Positions 1 through 12,209 of a DNA stretch of 64,000 bases are shown here, one piece after another. The stretch is from Hevea brasiliensis (taxonomy: Eukaryota > Streptophyta > Magnoliopsida > Malpighiales > Euphorbiaceae), in assembly GCF_030052815.1 (NCBI RefSeq), contig NC_079496.1:43239593-43303592 (forward strand), in the 5' to 3' direction. Made by a program: the position numbers and the translations under genes. Position 1 is the first letter of the stretch. Every line of letters starts with the position of its first letter. The notes under the pieces were generated by a model, which saw nothing but the letters and a program-made list of their open reading frames with translations, did not search any database and was not told the origin of the DNA.

Positions 1-695
1 ATCCCAACACGTCCTCGAGTTACAGTTTTAAGTGATCTCACTCAGCTGCTCTATATTTTCTTTCACTTGTGAAAGCATACAAAGCTATCGCTGAGCAGTG
101 AACTTAGTGGTACACAACTAATAAATTAAAACTCAATAAAAAATATACTGTAACCAATCATAACAAAGAGCTTGGAACATTTAAATTCTTCAAAATTCAT
201 AAAAGTATAATCAATATTTTCAATCGTACAAATCATTTGTTGAATAACATTTGATCAAGTAATCATAATTTTGTCCCAAATTCTAATAAAGCATTTAATA
301 TACTCACATTTTCTTGATCCAAGGAAGCAATATAATATATTCAACCATTTGCAAGCATTTGTTTCAATCACATTTTTAGCAAAATATGTACAATTTAAGG
401 GTGTTGAAAACATTCACACAGTTTAAAGCATGGCACTAAAATAATGTCAGGTTGTACACCACAACAAAGCTAATACATCCCAATAACCAAAGGCTAAAGG
501 GGAACACAAGGCCTAGCTAGCAAATATGAGTACTCATTCAATACTTCCTCAACTGGCAACACACCTCAACACTTCAGCCGGAGAGGGAAAACTCAACTCC
601 ACGAATGGAGGAGATCACAATCAATACATTTCAGTAGGCAAGCTAATGAGGAACACAAATCACATTGCCATGCTAACTGTGGTTCAAAATAATTT
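1..695 (-). repeat. Gypsy-type LTR fragment, 3' part, minus strand (level 0)
   Basis: Read on the minus strand, this matches the distal third of the long gypsy LTRs elsewhere in the window. It holds the stretch with GTTGTGTACCACTAAG and AGCGATAGC (positions about 85-125) and the TTGAGG...GAGTACTCAT stretch (about 520-560), whose counterparts lie near 24000-24310. The copy is cut by the left window edge and by the solo LTR starting at 696. It resumes at 4206. The short reading frame at 526-714 has no recognisable domain and is not called. Confidence 0.75.
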
Positions 696-3600
696 TGTAA
701 TGCCCTCACTTTAGGTAGTCCATACATTCTACTATTTCAGCTGTTAACGTCTATTCGGACAGCTAGAATGTCTAGAACTACATTAAACTAGAGTGAGGAG
801 GCATAAATTGACTGAATAAATATTAAGAAAAATCAAGGAAAAATAAAAGAAATGAAGTGCAATTAGGTTAAATGAGCCAGAACCACAGCGATGGGTGACC
901 ATACGGGGAAGTATCGATAAATACAGATACCGAACCCAGACCCGTGAGAAATCCCAAGAAATAATTTTTAGGACTTAATTAGAGGTTTACTGGAGCTCAA
1001 ATGACATTAAAAATGTCAAAGAAAATTCAGAAGAATTTATTTATCGGTATAGACAAAAAATAATCTGATAAGTCCAATGAAAAGCAGTATGGTCAATTTC
1101 ACCCTCAGTGATGAATTTTGATCTGAATGTCAAGTGAAATGAGAGAAAATAAAATATTAAAAATCAGTTTAAATATGAATTATTAAATGAAAAAATGGAA
1201 AAGAAAAGAAAAGAAACAAAATCAAAATGTAAATGAATTATTGCATAACCATGACAACATGCATGACATCATTAAAATTAAAAAGCCAATTAAAATTAGA
1301 CAACTTATTTATGAATAAGAGATAAGATAATTGAGGAAAGGAAAAAAAAGTGGTCATCTTCCTCTCCATTTCAAGTGGCCGAACTCCATGAGAAACCTTC
1401 CACCATTTTTTTTCTTCTTAGCAAGCTTAAATTTCCATGCTTTCTTCACCTCAAAAACCTATTTTATCTTCACTAAAGTTAACCCACACACCAAGATGAA
1501 GCTTTTGATTGTCTTAAAGTGAAGAAATTCTAAGGTTTTGCACAAGTCCAAGAAGTGCTACTTAAAGGTTAGTGCTTAAACAAATCTCTTTCTTTTTTAA
1601 TTAGCTTAGGCATGCTAACTTAAGTGTAAATGTTAAGAAATTAAAAGAAAACAAGGGGTATGGAAATAACCAAATTTCGGCAGCCATGAAAAGAGTGGGG
1701 ATTTGATGATTTTGATAGAAATAAATTGTTTATTAGAGCTATTAATGAGCTTATGTGATAGATAAATTAATTGGATATAAGTTTGATATGTGTTTACATG
1801 AATTTGAGAAATGTTAAGTTAGGGTTTTAACCTAACTTTGGGAAATTTGTGTTGTAACATGAAATTGATGATGTTGAGACCATTTGTTGACTAATTGAAG
1901 TTCCATAAATGTGAATTGAAGTTTGGAAGTTTGGTGGAATTGAAGATTGGAAGTGTTGTTTCATGTGCAGGAATTCTAGACCTATGAGTCCAGCAATATT
2001 AAACAGCCATAGGTAGAGTTATGTTGCTCCAATTGGTGTGAGGCCAATTGGAGATGAAACTTAGGACAATTTGCCACATATTTCATGAAGAGAACATGCC
2101 CAAAAACTGTCCCTAACCTGGCAAAAAATTGGCTTGAATCCGAGTAACCCTAATCTGGACTTGGAAAAATGACCAAATGAACAGTAAATGTTCAAATGGC
2201 CATAACTCACACTAGGAAGGTCAGAATGACCTAAATTTTATATCATTGGAAAGATTAGACATAGGACTATAACTTTCATTGAGAACACCAAGCCCAGAAA
2301 TGCCTCTAACCAAATGAAATTGTTGACTCAAGTTAGGATACCAAACTGAACTGCACCATTCTGCCCAGAATTTCCTGGACTAAAGCTCACCCGACCAGTG
2401 GAATAACTTTCAACAAGACATAACCAAACGGCCATAACTTGGTCTATAAAAACCCAAATCCAATGAAACTAGTGGCAAACTTTCCACAAGACATAGATCT
2501 ACAACATTGATGATTTGATCAAAACCTAGAAACCTAGGGAACTAGGTCAATTGACTAGGTTAAGTCAGTGTGTGAATTCTGGAAATTTCCTAAGTGACTA
2601 TTTTACCCCAGAACACTCATTTAGTCATATCTACCACTAGAAAACTCTAATTAGGATGAGCCATACTGATCTAGAACCCTAAGAAACAGGGCTCCAACTT
2701 TGTTTTAGACATGTTCTTCAAACTATGAACATAAGAACCTTAAAATGAAGGCCAAAGCTACTAACCTGAACATGGACCCTGAAAACATAGGGTACATGAG
2801 TCCAGGCTAGTGATTTGGTTATAATTAATTCTATAAAACTTAAAAAATTATAATAAAAATTTTTGAGTGACTATAAGACATAGGGTAACAACTTCTGTGA
2901 AGAACCTTGGGCCTAAAAATGACTATAATATGACCAATTAATTAGACAAAGACAAATTCTAAAAACTGCAAAATTCTGGACATTTAGAAAGGTTCACAAA
3001 ATAACTTAGCACATGATATGAAATAAAATAGAATACTTTGTTAAGCGTAAAAATGACATGAATTAATGAAACTATAGGTATGAAATAACATTATTTTGCC
3101 CAAAGTATACCTAAACTCATTTATATAGCTTGGATCGATTAGTATATCAATTAGGGACTACATATTGTAGTACTGCCCACAGGAATAATCATTAACAGAC
3201 AACATATGTCTAAGATGATTGTTCTACTGGCTTTTATGCCTGCCTGATGGCCATAGTGCCAATTTTCATTATTACTGGTTTATGCCTGCCCGCTGGCCTT
3301 GTGCCTGATATGACCGTTGTATACTGAGTAGACATATGGATGTCTAACTAGTATACTCCCGTGTATCCAGTCTTTATAGTTTGTCATATGTTACTTGGGC
3401 ACAGATAAAAGCAATACGCCATAAATATAAATAAATACATGAGAAAATCATTAATATGAATTTTATAAGACTGAATATAAGGTATATGCACAAAAAAGAT
3501 CCCTATTACCTTATTTACTTCCAAAGTTCTATAAAACATGTAAAAGATATTAAATACATGAAAATTGATATTTATTTATAAGGTTATATGTAAAATAATT

Positions 3601-4200
3601 ATTTTAAATTGTTTAGTTATTTTTTTTTTTTTAATTTATGCACCACTAAGTATTATACTTAGCGCGTTGGTTCTTACCACGCGTAGGTACTGGAGAGCAG
3701 CAACAGTAGTAGGGCCTAGACCAAACTTGGACTAGATCTGCTATAGTGTGGGTTGTCACCTCATCAGTCATTTTGGTAGGTCTCATGTACATATTAGATT
3801 TTGCATTTTGGTATTATATGTAATTAAATGATGTAAATAATTTTGGATTGTATATGAATTGTAAATTATTGTATATGTAAACTTTATATGAATGAAATGT
3901 AATTTATTTTCTTGAAATTGATATGAGCATGAGAAATGATATGATGAATAAATAGATGAAATGGATACAAATTATTTTAACAGGTAAAATGAAACCCACC
4001 ATGCACTAATAGAACAGAGGAAACTCTGTCTGGGTCTCCATAAAAATGAAATGGGATAAAAGAAAATTTCTACAAGTGAGATAATAAAATTAAATAGATA
4101 TTAAATTAATATTGTAAATGATAAGACAGGATAGGGTGCTCTGGCACTGAATGTAGCACACCTTACTCAGCTACACTACAAACGGGAGAGGGGTGTTAAA
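696..4200 (+). mobile_element. Solo LTR of a Tekay-like gypsy element (family C)
   Basis: A 3.5-kb LTR starts TGTAATGCCCTCACTTTAGG and ends GGGGTGTTAAA, a mutated form of the usual ...GTGTNACA end. It is flanked by the perfect 5-bp duplication AATTT (691-695 and 4201-4205). The flanking minus-strand LTR resumes directly after it. There is no primer-binding site, gag or pol, so it is a solo LTR left by LTR-LTR recombination. The head resembles the LTR at 6828. Inside are a conserved hairpin (2027-2053) and four degenerate modules of about 200 bp (2204-2920). The frame at 1331-1522 is not a convincing gene. Confidence 0.88.
2027..2053 (+). other. Conserved LTR hairpin CTCCAATTGG / CCAATTGGAG
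   Basis: Perfect 10-bp inverted repeat with a 7-nt loop (TGTGAGG). The same arms occur at the matching place in LTRs of other families: 18722-18748, 21100-21126, 22922-22948, 31335-31361, 34649-34675 and 45962-45988. The copy near 43025 has decayed. On the minus strand, one arm is intact at 5559-5568. Function unknown. Confidence 0.8.
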
Positions 4201-4205
4201 AATTT

Positions 4206-6827
4206 CAAATAATTTCTGTTCAAAGAGTCACATTGCAAATCCAATAAATATATTTCACAATTCACAATCATCAAAACAATGCATTAATTTCTTAAGTGCA
4301 CAAAAGTAATTGTATTTAAATTATACAAAGTCAATTTAACAATTTAAAGTTCACACTTATAAGAAAAAGCATAATTCATTCATATGAAATTTATTCAAAT
4401 CAATTCAAAATTTAAAACATAGGAAAAGAGTAGTTGTGCACAAACCTCCTTATACTCCTCTTACTCAGTTCCACTTTTCCTCTCTTTAGGGGGCTCCTTT
4501 TCCACTAAAAATATACAATGGAAATGTCTCAATATTTATCCCAATTATCTCCAATAAATAATTAATTGAATACCCAATGAATGCCTAAGTTACTTATGCA
4601 AAATTCAAGGAGTTTGGGTTCTAGACAGTTTAGAACCCTGACTTTTCAATCCCATTTCAACCTAGTTCCATTAATAATTAGGGAAAGTGATCTGAATGAA
4701 AATTGTTCCTCTATATCTTAGTTTTATTTTCCAATTTGAATCACTCAATTTGGAGTTCTGGATCTCATGTTATGGCCAAATTACTAAACATTGCTCCAAG
4801 TGCCATATCCTAAAATTCCAGATTTTCTAGATTTGTACCTTAACTTTCCATTCTATATCTAGGCATCTTAAGCTCATAATTTGGCCCTAGTCCCTCTAAC
4901 AATGTTTTAGGCCTTTAACTTAGGTTTTCAAATCATTTTCAATCACTCCAATTGCAGTTATGTAGAGGAGGTTATGGCCTAATAACCATTCAGAGCTCAT
5001 AAGGCCAATTAGTTAAGGAGTAGGAATTCCAGATTTAGAATCCCTGAATTATCCCAACAATCCCCCTATCTTGCCCTACGAACTGGGTTCTGGTCAAAAC
5101 ATAATGTTTGTAGTCCTATGTCTTATGAACATTTTGGTTTTGGAATCACCCAATTTTCATTTTTGTAACCCAAGTTATGGCAATTTTTCCAAAACTGGTC
5201 GGATGGCTCATTATCCAGGATTTTCAAGTTAGTCCAGAATCAGGGCAGATTTGCTTGATCAAATTTGTCTAGGAATTTGATCAATTTAGGATCATAATTT
5301 GGCTCTATATTCTTAATAAGAGTTGTTCTCATATGTCTCAAGTTTTCATTTGTTCAAGATTTACCTAATTTAAAGTTTTTTAGAGTGAGTTATGCCTAAT
5401 TTACTAAATACTATTCATTTGGTCATTTTTTGTCAAGTCTAGAATTACAATTCGGATTCAAGGAAAATTTAGGGCAACTTATGGTCATTTTCTGGGCAAG
5501 ATGTCTTCATGACATTTTTATCATTATCTCTTAGGTTTCATATCCAATTAGCCTCTCACCAATTGGAGCTATGTAGCTCAACTTATACTCATTTAAACAT
5601 GCTGGACTCAATGGTCCAGAATTTCTACAATTCAACACACCACCAATCCATCAATTCCTTTCATCAAATTAATACCAATTCACTCTCAGTACACTTCAAA
5701 TGACCATAATTTACCATAGCATACTACAAAACCCTAATTTTCACCAAAACCCTAATCTTTCCATCTCCCAAACTCATACAAAATCATACAAGCTCAACAC
5801 CTAACTCATGAATACCACTTCATATAAGCTCAATTTCATATTTAATTCATTTAAAACATACGAAAACCTTAAGGTTCCTAATCTGGCCAAAATTCTTACA
5901 TTGAAATTCATGCATAATTTTTATGATTTCTAAAGTTAAATCCTCATCTCCAAGCTTATTTCCATGCATACATATTCAAGTTAGCTCAAAAGAAAGCTTG
6001 TCTCTAATGTAGCTCTTCCAAACTTCAAAATTCTTCACTTTCTTTGGTTCTTTTCACTCCCAAACTTCTTATCAAGGTCTAATTTAAGTTCTTCTCAAGA
6101 ATAACTATGGGATTTATGGTGAAATTTTAAGGTTTCAAGCTTTGGAAATGAGTGAAAATGGAGGAAATTTGAGAAAGATAGAATAAGAGAGGGAGCCGGC
6201 TGGTTTTGGGAGAAGAAGGTGATATTTTTGTTTTATTTTTTTAACAAATTTTTTCTTCTGTAATAAGATAATTATCCCCAAAATTTGAATAAATAAAATT
6301 ATAATTTTAATTGTGTCATGCTTGCATCATGCTTATGTTATAATTATAACATTTCAATTTCTTTTCTTCTCTTTCCATACACTTCTTTGTTTTTAATAGT
6401 TTAATTTCTCACATTTTAATGGACATTTAGGTCAAAAGTTATCTCTAGAAGTAAATTGACCAAAATGCCCCTCATCGGGTTATAGTCCATCTTTTAATAA
6501 TGCCCGATGAGTCCTTAAGTTCTAATTCACTTATTTATGTTTGTTCCCTTTTTATTTCTTTGGTTTTCTAGTTCACAATAGTTTCGCAATTATCCTTTAA
6601 CTAAGGATGTCATGGGGTCCCATACGAGTTTAGGGTAGCAACTAAGTTCGTAGCCGCTTCCCGGGTTGGTCACCCATCATCACCACTCTAGGCTCATTTA
6701 ACCTAATTGTGCTTCATTTCTCTTATTTTAATCCAACCTCATTTGATCTTTATCAATTTTATTTATGTCTCTTCTATGTAAATTAAACATAATCTCAAAC
6801 ATTCTAGCCGTCCGAACAGACAATGGT
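4206..6827 (-). repeat. Gypsy-type LTR fragment, 5' and middle part, minus strand (level 0)
   Basis: Continuation of the minus-strand LTR at 1-695 after the AATTT duplication. It reads on the minus strand from an LTR head (CCATTGTCTGTTCGGACGGCTAG, about 6804-6826; conserved 'gatgggtgaccaacccgg' block near 6660-6680) down to the region next to 4206. The first few dozen bases of the LTR are missing because the element at 6828 inserted there (flank ATGGT, 6823-6827). The inside shows five degenerate modules about 200 bp apart, with anchors near 4740, 4935, 5140, 5355 and 5545. No coding region is supported; the frame at 5509-5703 lies inside the repeat. Confidence 0.78.
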
Positions 6828-7657
6828 TGTAACGCCCTCACTTTAGGTAGTTCTACATTCTACTGTTCTGATGACTAATGTTTATTTGAACAGTCAGGAT
6901 GTTTGGAACTACACCTAAACTAGAGTGAGGAAGCATAAGTTGATTGAATTGAGACTAAGAAAAATTAAGGAAAAATAAAAGAACTGAAAAGCTAATGAGT
7001 TAAAGGAGCCGGAGTCACGGCGATAAGTGACTGCACCGGAAAGCGATTGTAAAGACAGTTGCCGACCCCAGACCAATGAGGAACCCTATGAAATAAATTT
7101 TTGGGACTTAATTGAAGGTTTATTGACGTATAAATAACATTAAAAATATCAAAGAAAATTCAAGAAAAGTTAGTTAATCGGTATAGACGAATATAACTCG
7201 GCAAGCATAACGAAGGGCATTTTGGTCATTTCAACTCCAGAGATGAATTTTGACCTAAATGTCAATTAAATTGAGAGAGATTAAAACACAAAAAATAAAT
7301 TAAAAAGTGAAATTATGTATAGAAATGAGAAAAGAGAAGAAAAGAAAAAGAAATAGAATTTATTACCTATGCATGATGTCATAATGACATCATTACAATT
7401 TACAACCAATTAAAATTGAACAACTATATATATAAGAGATAAGAAGAGAGTGAAAGAGACAAATTAACATTTAAAATGGTCTTCTTCTTCCTTTTTCTCT
7501 CCCATTGCCGAACCATGCACTTTGAAGACTTCCACCATTTTTGAACTTACAAGCTTAATTTCTCTTCCTTTCTCACCCTAAAACTCATAAATCCCTTCAC
7601 TAAAAATTATCTCCACACCTTGAGGGAACTAGTGGCAGCCAAGAGTGAGAGAAATAT
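6828..7657 (+). repeat. 5' part of a family C gypsy LTR (level 1), interrupted
   Basis: Starts TGTAACGCCCTCACTTTAGG and closely resembles the solo LTR at 696. It contains the conserved head (palindrome-like TTTGAACAGTCAGGATG) and the 'gcgataagtgac' block. It is broken at 7657 by the minus-strand element inserted with TSD AATAT and resumes at 18239. Whether it belongs to a full element or a solo LTR cannot be decided, because its 3' end lies beyond the window. Confidence 0.8.
7425..7436 (+). promoter_or_regulatory. Candidate TATA box of the level-1 LTR
   Basis: TATATATATAAG lies about 600 bp into the LTR. The solo LTR at 44234 has TATATAAG (44886-44893) at a similar offset, about 650 bp. If these are real, most of each LTR (2.5 kb or more) would be transcribed as leader. 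This is inference from motif and position only. Confidence 0.35.
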
Positions 7658-10600
7658 TATGACACCCCTTACCCGTCTACAGTATATCCGAGTAAGTTAT
7701 GTCACACGGTGTACCGGAACACTCTATTTTATCTTAATTAATTTTCATCATAATTTTGAACATAACTTGTGAAATATAATCTATTTAAGTCATTTGTTGA
7801 AATTTTAATTTATTTGAGGTTCCGAAAATTTTTTAGAAAATCCGCAGTATCTGGCTAAAAATGGAGAAGCAGTTCTTGAACTGTGAAAAACACTTCCTAT
7901 AATCATATTCAATCATCTCAAACTCCCATATCAAAATCTCAATATTTTTCAATTTCATTTCTCAATCATTCATCTCATGTGATAATCATATACAAGTCAT
8001 AGATAGATATTCACTTTTCTATTTACAAACACAATTCTCATTATTTACATGAACATCAAAATACATTACATAAGTTTCAATTATACAAAAGGAAATAAAA
8101 GTTAATTACAAAATACCAAAATGAAACCTAGTGTCCTACCAATGCACTGTGGATGGTGAGGTGACACGGACACTATGCAGAGCTGCAGGATGGACTCACC
8201 CAGTCTGCGGTCTACTGGGCTCTCGATCAGTATCTCCAGAACCTACGCGTGGCAAAAGCAACGCGCTAAGCAATAATGCTTAGTGGTGCAACAATAAAAT
8301 AAAAGGAAATAACAGAAAATAAATATGTATTGAATGTATCGATGTTTTACTGGTTTTATACTTATTATAATCATTTATTTCGTTAACTTTATCCACTTTC
8401 ATTCTTTTGGTTGCCCAAGTAACCTATACTGGACGACTGGACTGGATAAACGGGTATACTGGCGCTGGGTATCTAATACCTCGGGCCGTCACACCATGGG
8501 TCACGTATGTATCTCCCAGTGTGCAACAGAACAGCTAATAAGCTGTAATGACAATAGGCACAAGGCCAAATATCAACACAAGGTCAGAATGGCTAAAAGC
8601 CATAAAATCACAGAATGGCATAATGCCATGTGCAGTACTGCTAACTGAACCCTATTGGCATGCCAAACTATCCAAACCAATCTTGTTAGGTATACTAGGG
8701 CATTTGGTACCTTTAAATTCTTCAATTTTTGAATTTCAAGTTTTGGTATCACTATTCACCTTATTGGTCAACAAAAATGTTGACTTTTGGATAGAAAATA
8801 GGTACATTGGTTTTAACACCCCCAATGTACCACATTTTGCATTTAAAACTTGTTGGAATTAATCACCAATACCATTTTTAAGCTTAGAACTAAGGGAGCA
8901 GAATTTTCAGTTTTTGTACCCTAAATTTACTGTTCCATTAGTGACTGTTACAGTGGGAATTTGAGGAAATGGTAAACATGAAAGTTGTTCCTTATTTTGT
9001 CTAGTTGAATTTCCTTTTTTGAATTACTCCATTTGGAGTTTTGTAGCTCCAGTTATGGTCCAAAAACCACAGCTGGCCGGATTGCAAAACTGCAGAATTG
9101 ACCATATCTACAGTGCAGTGAACAGTGACTGCCACTGCCTTTTTGGATAGGTTATGGTCATAATTTGGGGTAGGGTTCTTTATAAAAGTTGTTTGTCTAT
9201 ATCTTATCTTGTTGCTGTAAACATTTCAGGTCAATTGGGCCATTCTACAGTGATTTATGGCTAAATGAACAGTTACTGTTATTTGGTCATTCTGCAGAAT
9301 CTGATTTCAGGGTATCCGGATTGGGGCCAATTTTTGGTCCACTTGCTTTGGTCTTTTGGGCATGGTTTCTTCAGAAAAATTGTGCCATTTTATGTCTAGT
9401 TTCATGTCCAATTGGCCAAACACAAATTGAACCTACACAGCCAAAGTTATGGCTGTCCAAGTGGGCTGGAATCACAGCCTCACCTGCTGCCCTCACTAGG
9501 CAGCATACCATTTCAGTTTGTAACACTCTAGTTCACTTCAAATTATGGTTAACTTACCTCAAATGGTCACTAATTGACCATTAGAATGTTTACTCATCAT
9601 TTCATAAGCCAAGTCCAAATTTCACTCCCAAACCCTAGCTCAAATTCAAGGTTCACACAAGTTACCTTAGTTAACTAACTAATTCATTATCCTTATATTT
9701 ATATACTTTAAACATGATCTCTAGTTCACTCCAAGTCCATCAAAAACACTCAATCTTGTTCCTTCCTTAGGGCTGCCGAATTCTAGGATATACATACACA
9801 TAGATTTTATCCACTTAATTTACAAATTCTTACTTATTTTAGGTTTCTAACATGGAAAAAGAGAGATGTACGCATAATAGGCACTAACCTCTTATAGGGC
9901 AGAATTTTCCCAAGCTTGACTTCACTTTCTTTCCTTTTCTAGGCTTCCTAGAGCTTCCTTAGAGTGTGTGGATAAGTTTTAGTGAAGGTGACTTAGGGTT
10001 TTGGGGTGAGGTTTGAGAGATTTTCAAGCTTGAATGAAGAAGAAAAATGGAGGATTTCCTTGGCTATGGTGCGGCTGGAATTTGGGGAAGAAGATGGCTG
10101 TTTGCTTTTTAATTTCTTTGGTCTTTTTTTTTTTGTCTCTTTTATTAGTTAATTAAATGGTTGTTTAATTGTGATTGGTGGGAACTTTTAAATGACCTCA
10201 TAATGATGTCATTATTTGCATTATATTGATTTTTCTTTTGTTTTCTTTTCTACTAACTTTAAATTAATTTTTCATCAATATTAATTCATATTTTATGTCA
10301 TAATAATTATTTACTCAACTGAACAAGTCGGCCAAAAATCACCTCTGAAGGCGAAATGACCAAAATGCCCGTCGTTTGGCTTAACGGGTCAAAATTGTTT
10401 GTACCGATTGAAAAATTTTTCTAAATATTTTCTTGGCATTCTAATGCCATAGGGACCTCAATGCCCCTTCTCTGGAGTCCCAAAAATTATTTCATGAATT
10501 TTTCCCTGGGTCTAGGGCTCCTAGTTGCGAGAATCGCAACTTCCTTCTAGGTTACCCATCGCTTGGGCACCGGCTCATTTGACTTAGTTGTATTTTATTT

Positions 10601-10754
10601 CTAAAATTTTTACTAAATTTTTCTAATTAATATTTGAGTTAATTATGGTCCCTCACTTTAGTTTAAATATTTTTCCGATCGTTCTAGCTGTCCGGACCGG
10701 TACTGGTCACCAGAACAGTAGAATGTACGGAGTTGCTATAGGGAGGGTGTTACA
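7658..10754 (-). repeat. 3' LTR of the family A minus-strand element
   Basis: Read on the minus strand it starts TGTAACACCCTCCCTATAGC (at 10754) and ends GGGGTGTCATA, where the paired LTR ends GTGTCACA. It is 3.1 kb, about 390 bp longer than its partner at 15528-18233; the partner lost the segment matching about 9260-9650. Minus-strand modules about 195-200 bp apart have anchors near 9055, 9260 and 9450. The plus-strand frames at 8334-8862 and 9189-9584 are antisense to the element and show no domain. Confidence 0.9.
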
Positions 10755-10767
10755 ACTCTTCCCCTCT
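10755..10767 (-). other. Polypurine tract, family A minus-strand element
   Basis: The minus strand reads AGAGGGGAAGAGT, directly next to the 3' LTR start. Purine runs at this place prime plus-strand DNA synthesis. It overlaps the gag-pol stop codon (10766-10768) by two bases. Confidence 0.8.
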
Positions 10768-12177
10768 AATTTAAATTTCGTCCTCGAAATTTACCTGATG
10801 CAAACAGTTGAGGGAACTGTTGCCTCATCGTCTCTTCACTTTCCCAAGTTGCCTCCTCGGTGTTGTGGTGCCTCCAAAGCACTTTCACCAGTGGAATCTG
10901 CTTATTCCTCAACTCTTTCACTTCCCGAGCCAGGATCCGTATGGGTTCTTCTTCATATGTCAAATCTGGTTGTATTTCAATTTCTTCCCTGGAGATGACA
11001 TGTGAAGGATCTGAGCGGTATCTTCTTAGCATAGACACGTGGAACACATTGTGGATCTTGTCCAGCTCTGGTGGTAAAGCTAGCCTATAGGCCACTGGAC
11101 CCACATGTTCAATGACTTCATATGGGCCAATGAACCTAGGGCTTAACTTACCTTTTCTTCCAAACCTCAATACCTTCTTCCACGGTGACACCTTGAGGAA
11201 CACTTTGTCGCCAACCGCATATTCTATTTCTTTTCTCTTCAGGTCGGCATAAGATTTCTGTCTGTCTGAGGCAACCTTCAGATTGGCTTTGATTAGTTTC
11301 ACTTTCTCCTCAGTCTGTTTCACCAGATCTGGCCCCACCAGTTTGTCTTTGCCCAATTCACCCAAAGACACCGAGTTCTACATTTTCTCCCATACAGTGC
11401 TTCATATGGGGCCATTTGGATACTAGCTTGGTAGCTATTGTTGTATGCAAATTCTGCCAGTGGGAGGTATCTATCCCAACTTCCCTCCAACTCAATAACA
11501 CAACTCCTCAGCATATCCTCAAGTACTTGGATTACTCTTTCTGATCGCCCATCCGTCTGAGGATGGAAAGCTGTGCTAAAGTGGAGTTGTGTACCCAAGG
11601 ACTCATGCAACTTCTTTCAAAATCTCGATGTAAACCTTGGGTCTCGATCATATATGATGGAAAGTGGAATTCCATGTAGTCTAACTATCTCACTGATATA
11701 CAATTCTGCTAACTTCTCCAGTGAGTAGTCAGTCCTAACTGGCAGAAAGTGTGCTGACTTCGTCAATCTATATACTATCACCCATACTACATCATGTTTC
11801 TTCTGGGTGAGAGGTAGACCACTTACAAAATCCATGGTGACCTGATCCCATTTCCATTCAGGTATGCGTATAGGCTGTAGCAAACCTGATGGAACTTGAT
11901 GTTCTGCCTTGACTTGCTGACATGTCAAGCATTTAGTCACATAGTCAGCTATGTCCTTCTTCATACCAGGCCACCAATGCTGAAGCTTCAGATCATGATA
12001 CATCTTTGTACTTCCTGGGTGCAGAGCATATACATTGGTGTGTGCCTCTTTTAGAATACTGGTCTTCAATTCCCCATCATCTGGTGCACACAGTCTTCCT
12101 TTGTAATACAGACACCCATCTGCTTTCACCTCATAGTCAGTTGCTTTTCCCTCTGAGATTTTGCTCATAATAGCCAT
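10766..12177 (-). pseudogene. Integrase and chromodomain of family A gag-pol (broken)
   Basis: C-terminal third of the polyprotein. The HHCC zinc-binding part ends in CLTCQQVKAEHQ. The catalytic core follows, with TMDFV (first Asp), YDRDPRFTSRF (second Asp) and FHPQTDGRSERV (Glu). Then come the GPY/F-like part (SPRFIGPYEV, VSMLRRYRSDPSHV) and a chromodomain-like end (VKVLWRHHNTEEATWESEE). Lesions seen: TGA at 11617-11619 where a Trp is expected after TSRF, and a frameshift near 11370-11390 after the GRKCRT segment. This piece is also in a different frame from the RNase H part, so another frameshift lies near 12180-12210. The end at 10766 gives the expected short tail after QLF. Confidence 0.9.
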
Positions 12178-12209
12178 TAGCTTCTCATCTACCTTCTGCC
12201 CATCTAAAA

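Noticed and set aside
5725..5760. Repeated AAACCCTAA as telomeric sequence
   Set aside because: Only isolated telomere-like words, not a tandem array.
696..6900. The similar LTR heads at 696 and 6828 as the two LTRs of one element
   Set aside because: The copy at 696-4200 has its own closed TSD (AATTT), and the DNA between is a minus-strand LTR, not an internal region.
9189..9584. 131-codon plus-strand frame
   Set aside because: Antisense within a gypsy LTR; the matching stretch is deleted in the partner LTR, and no domain is visible.
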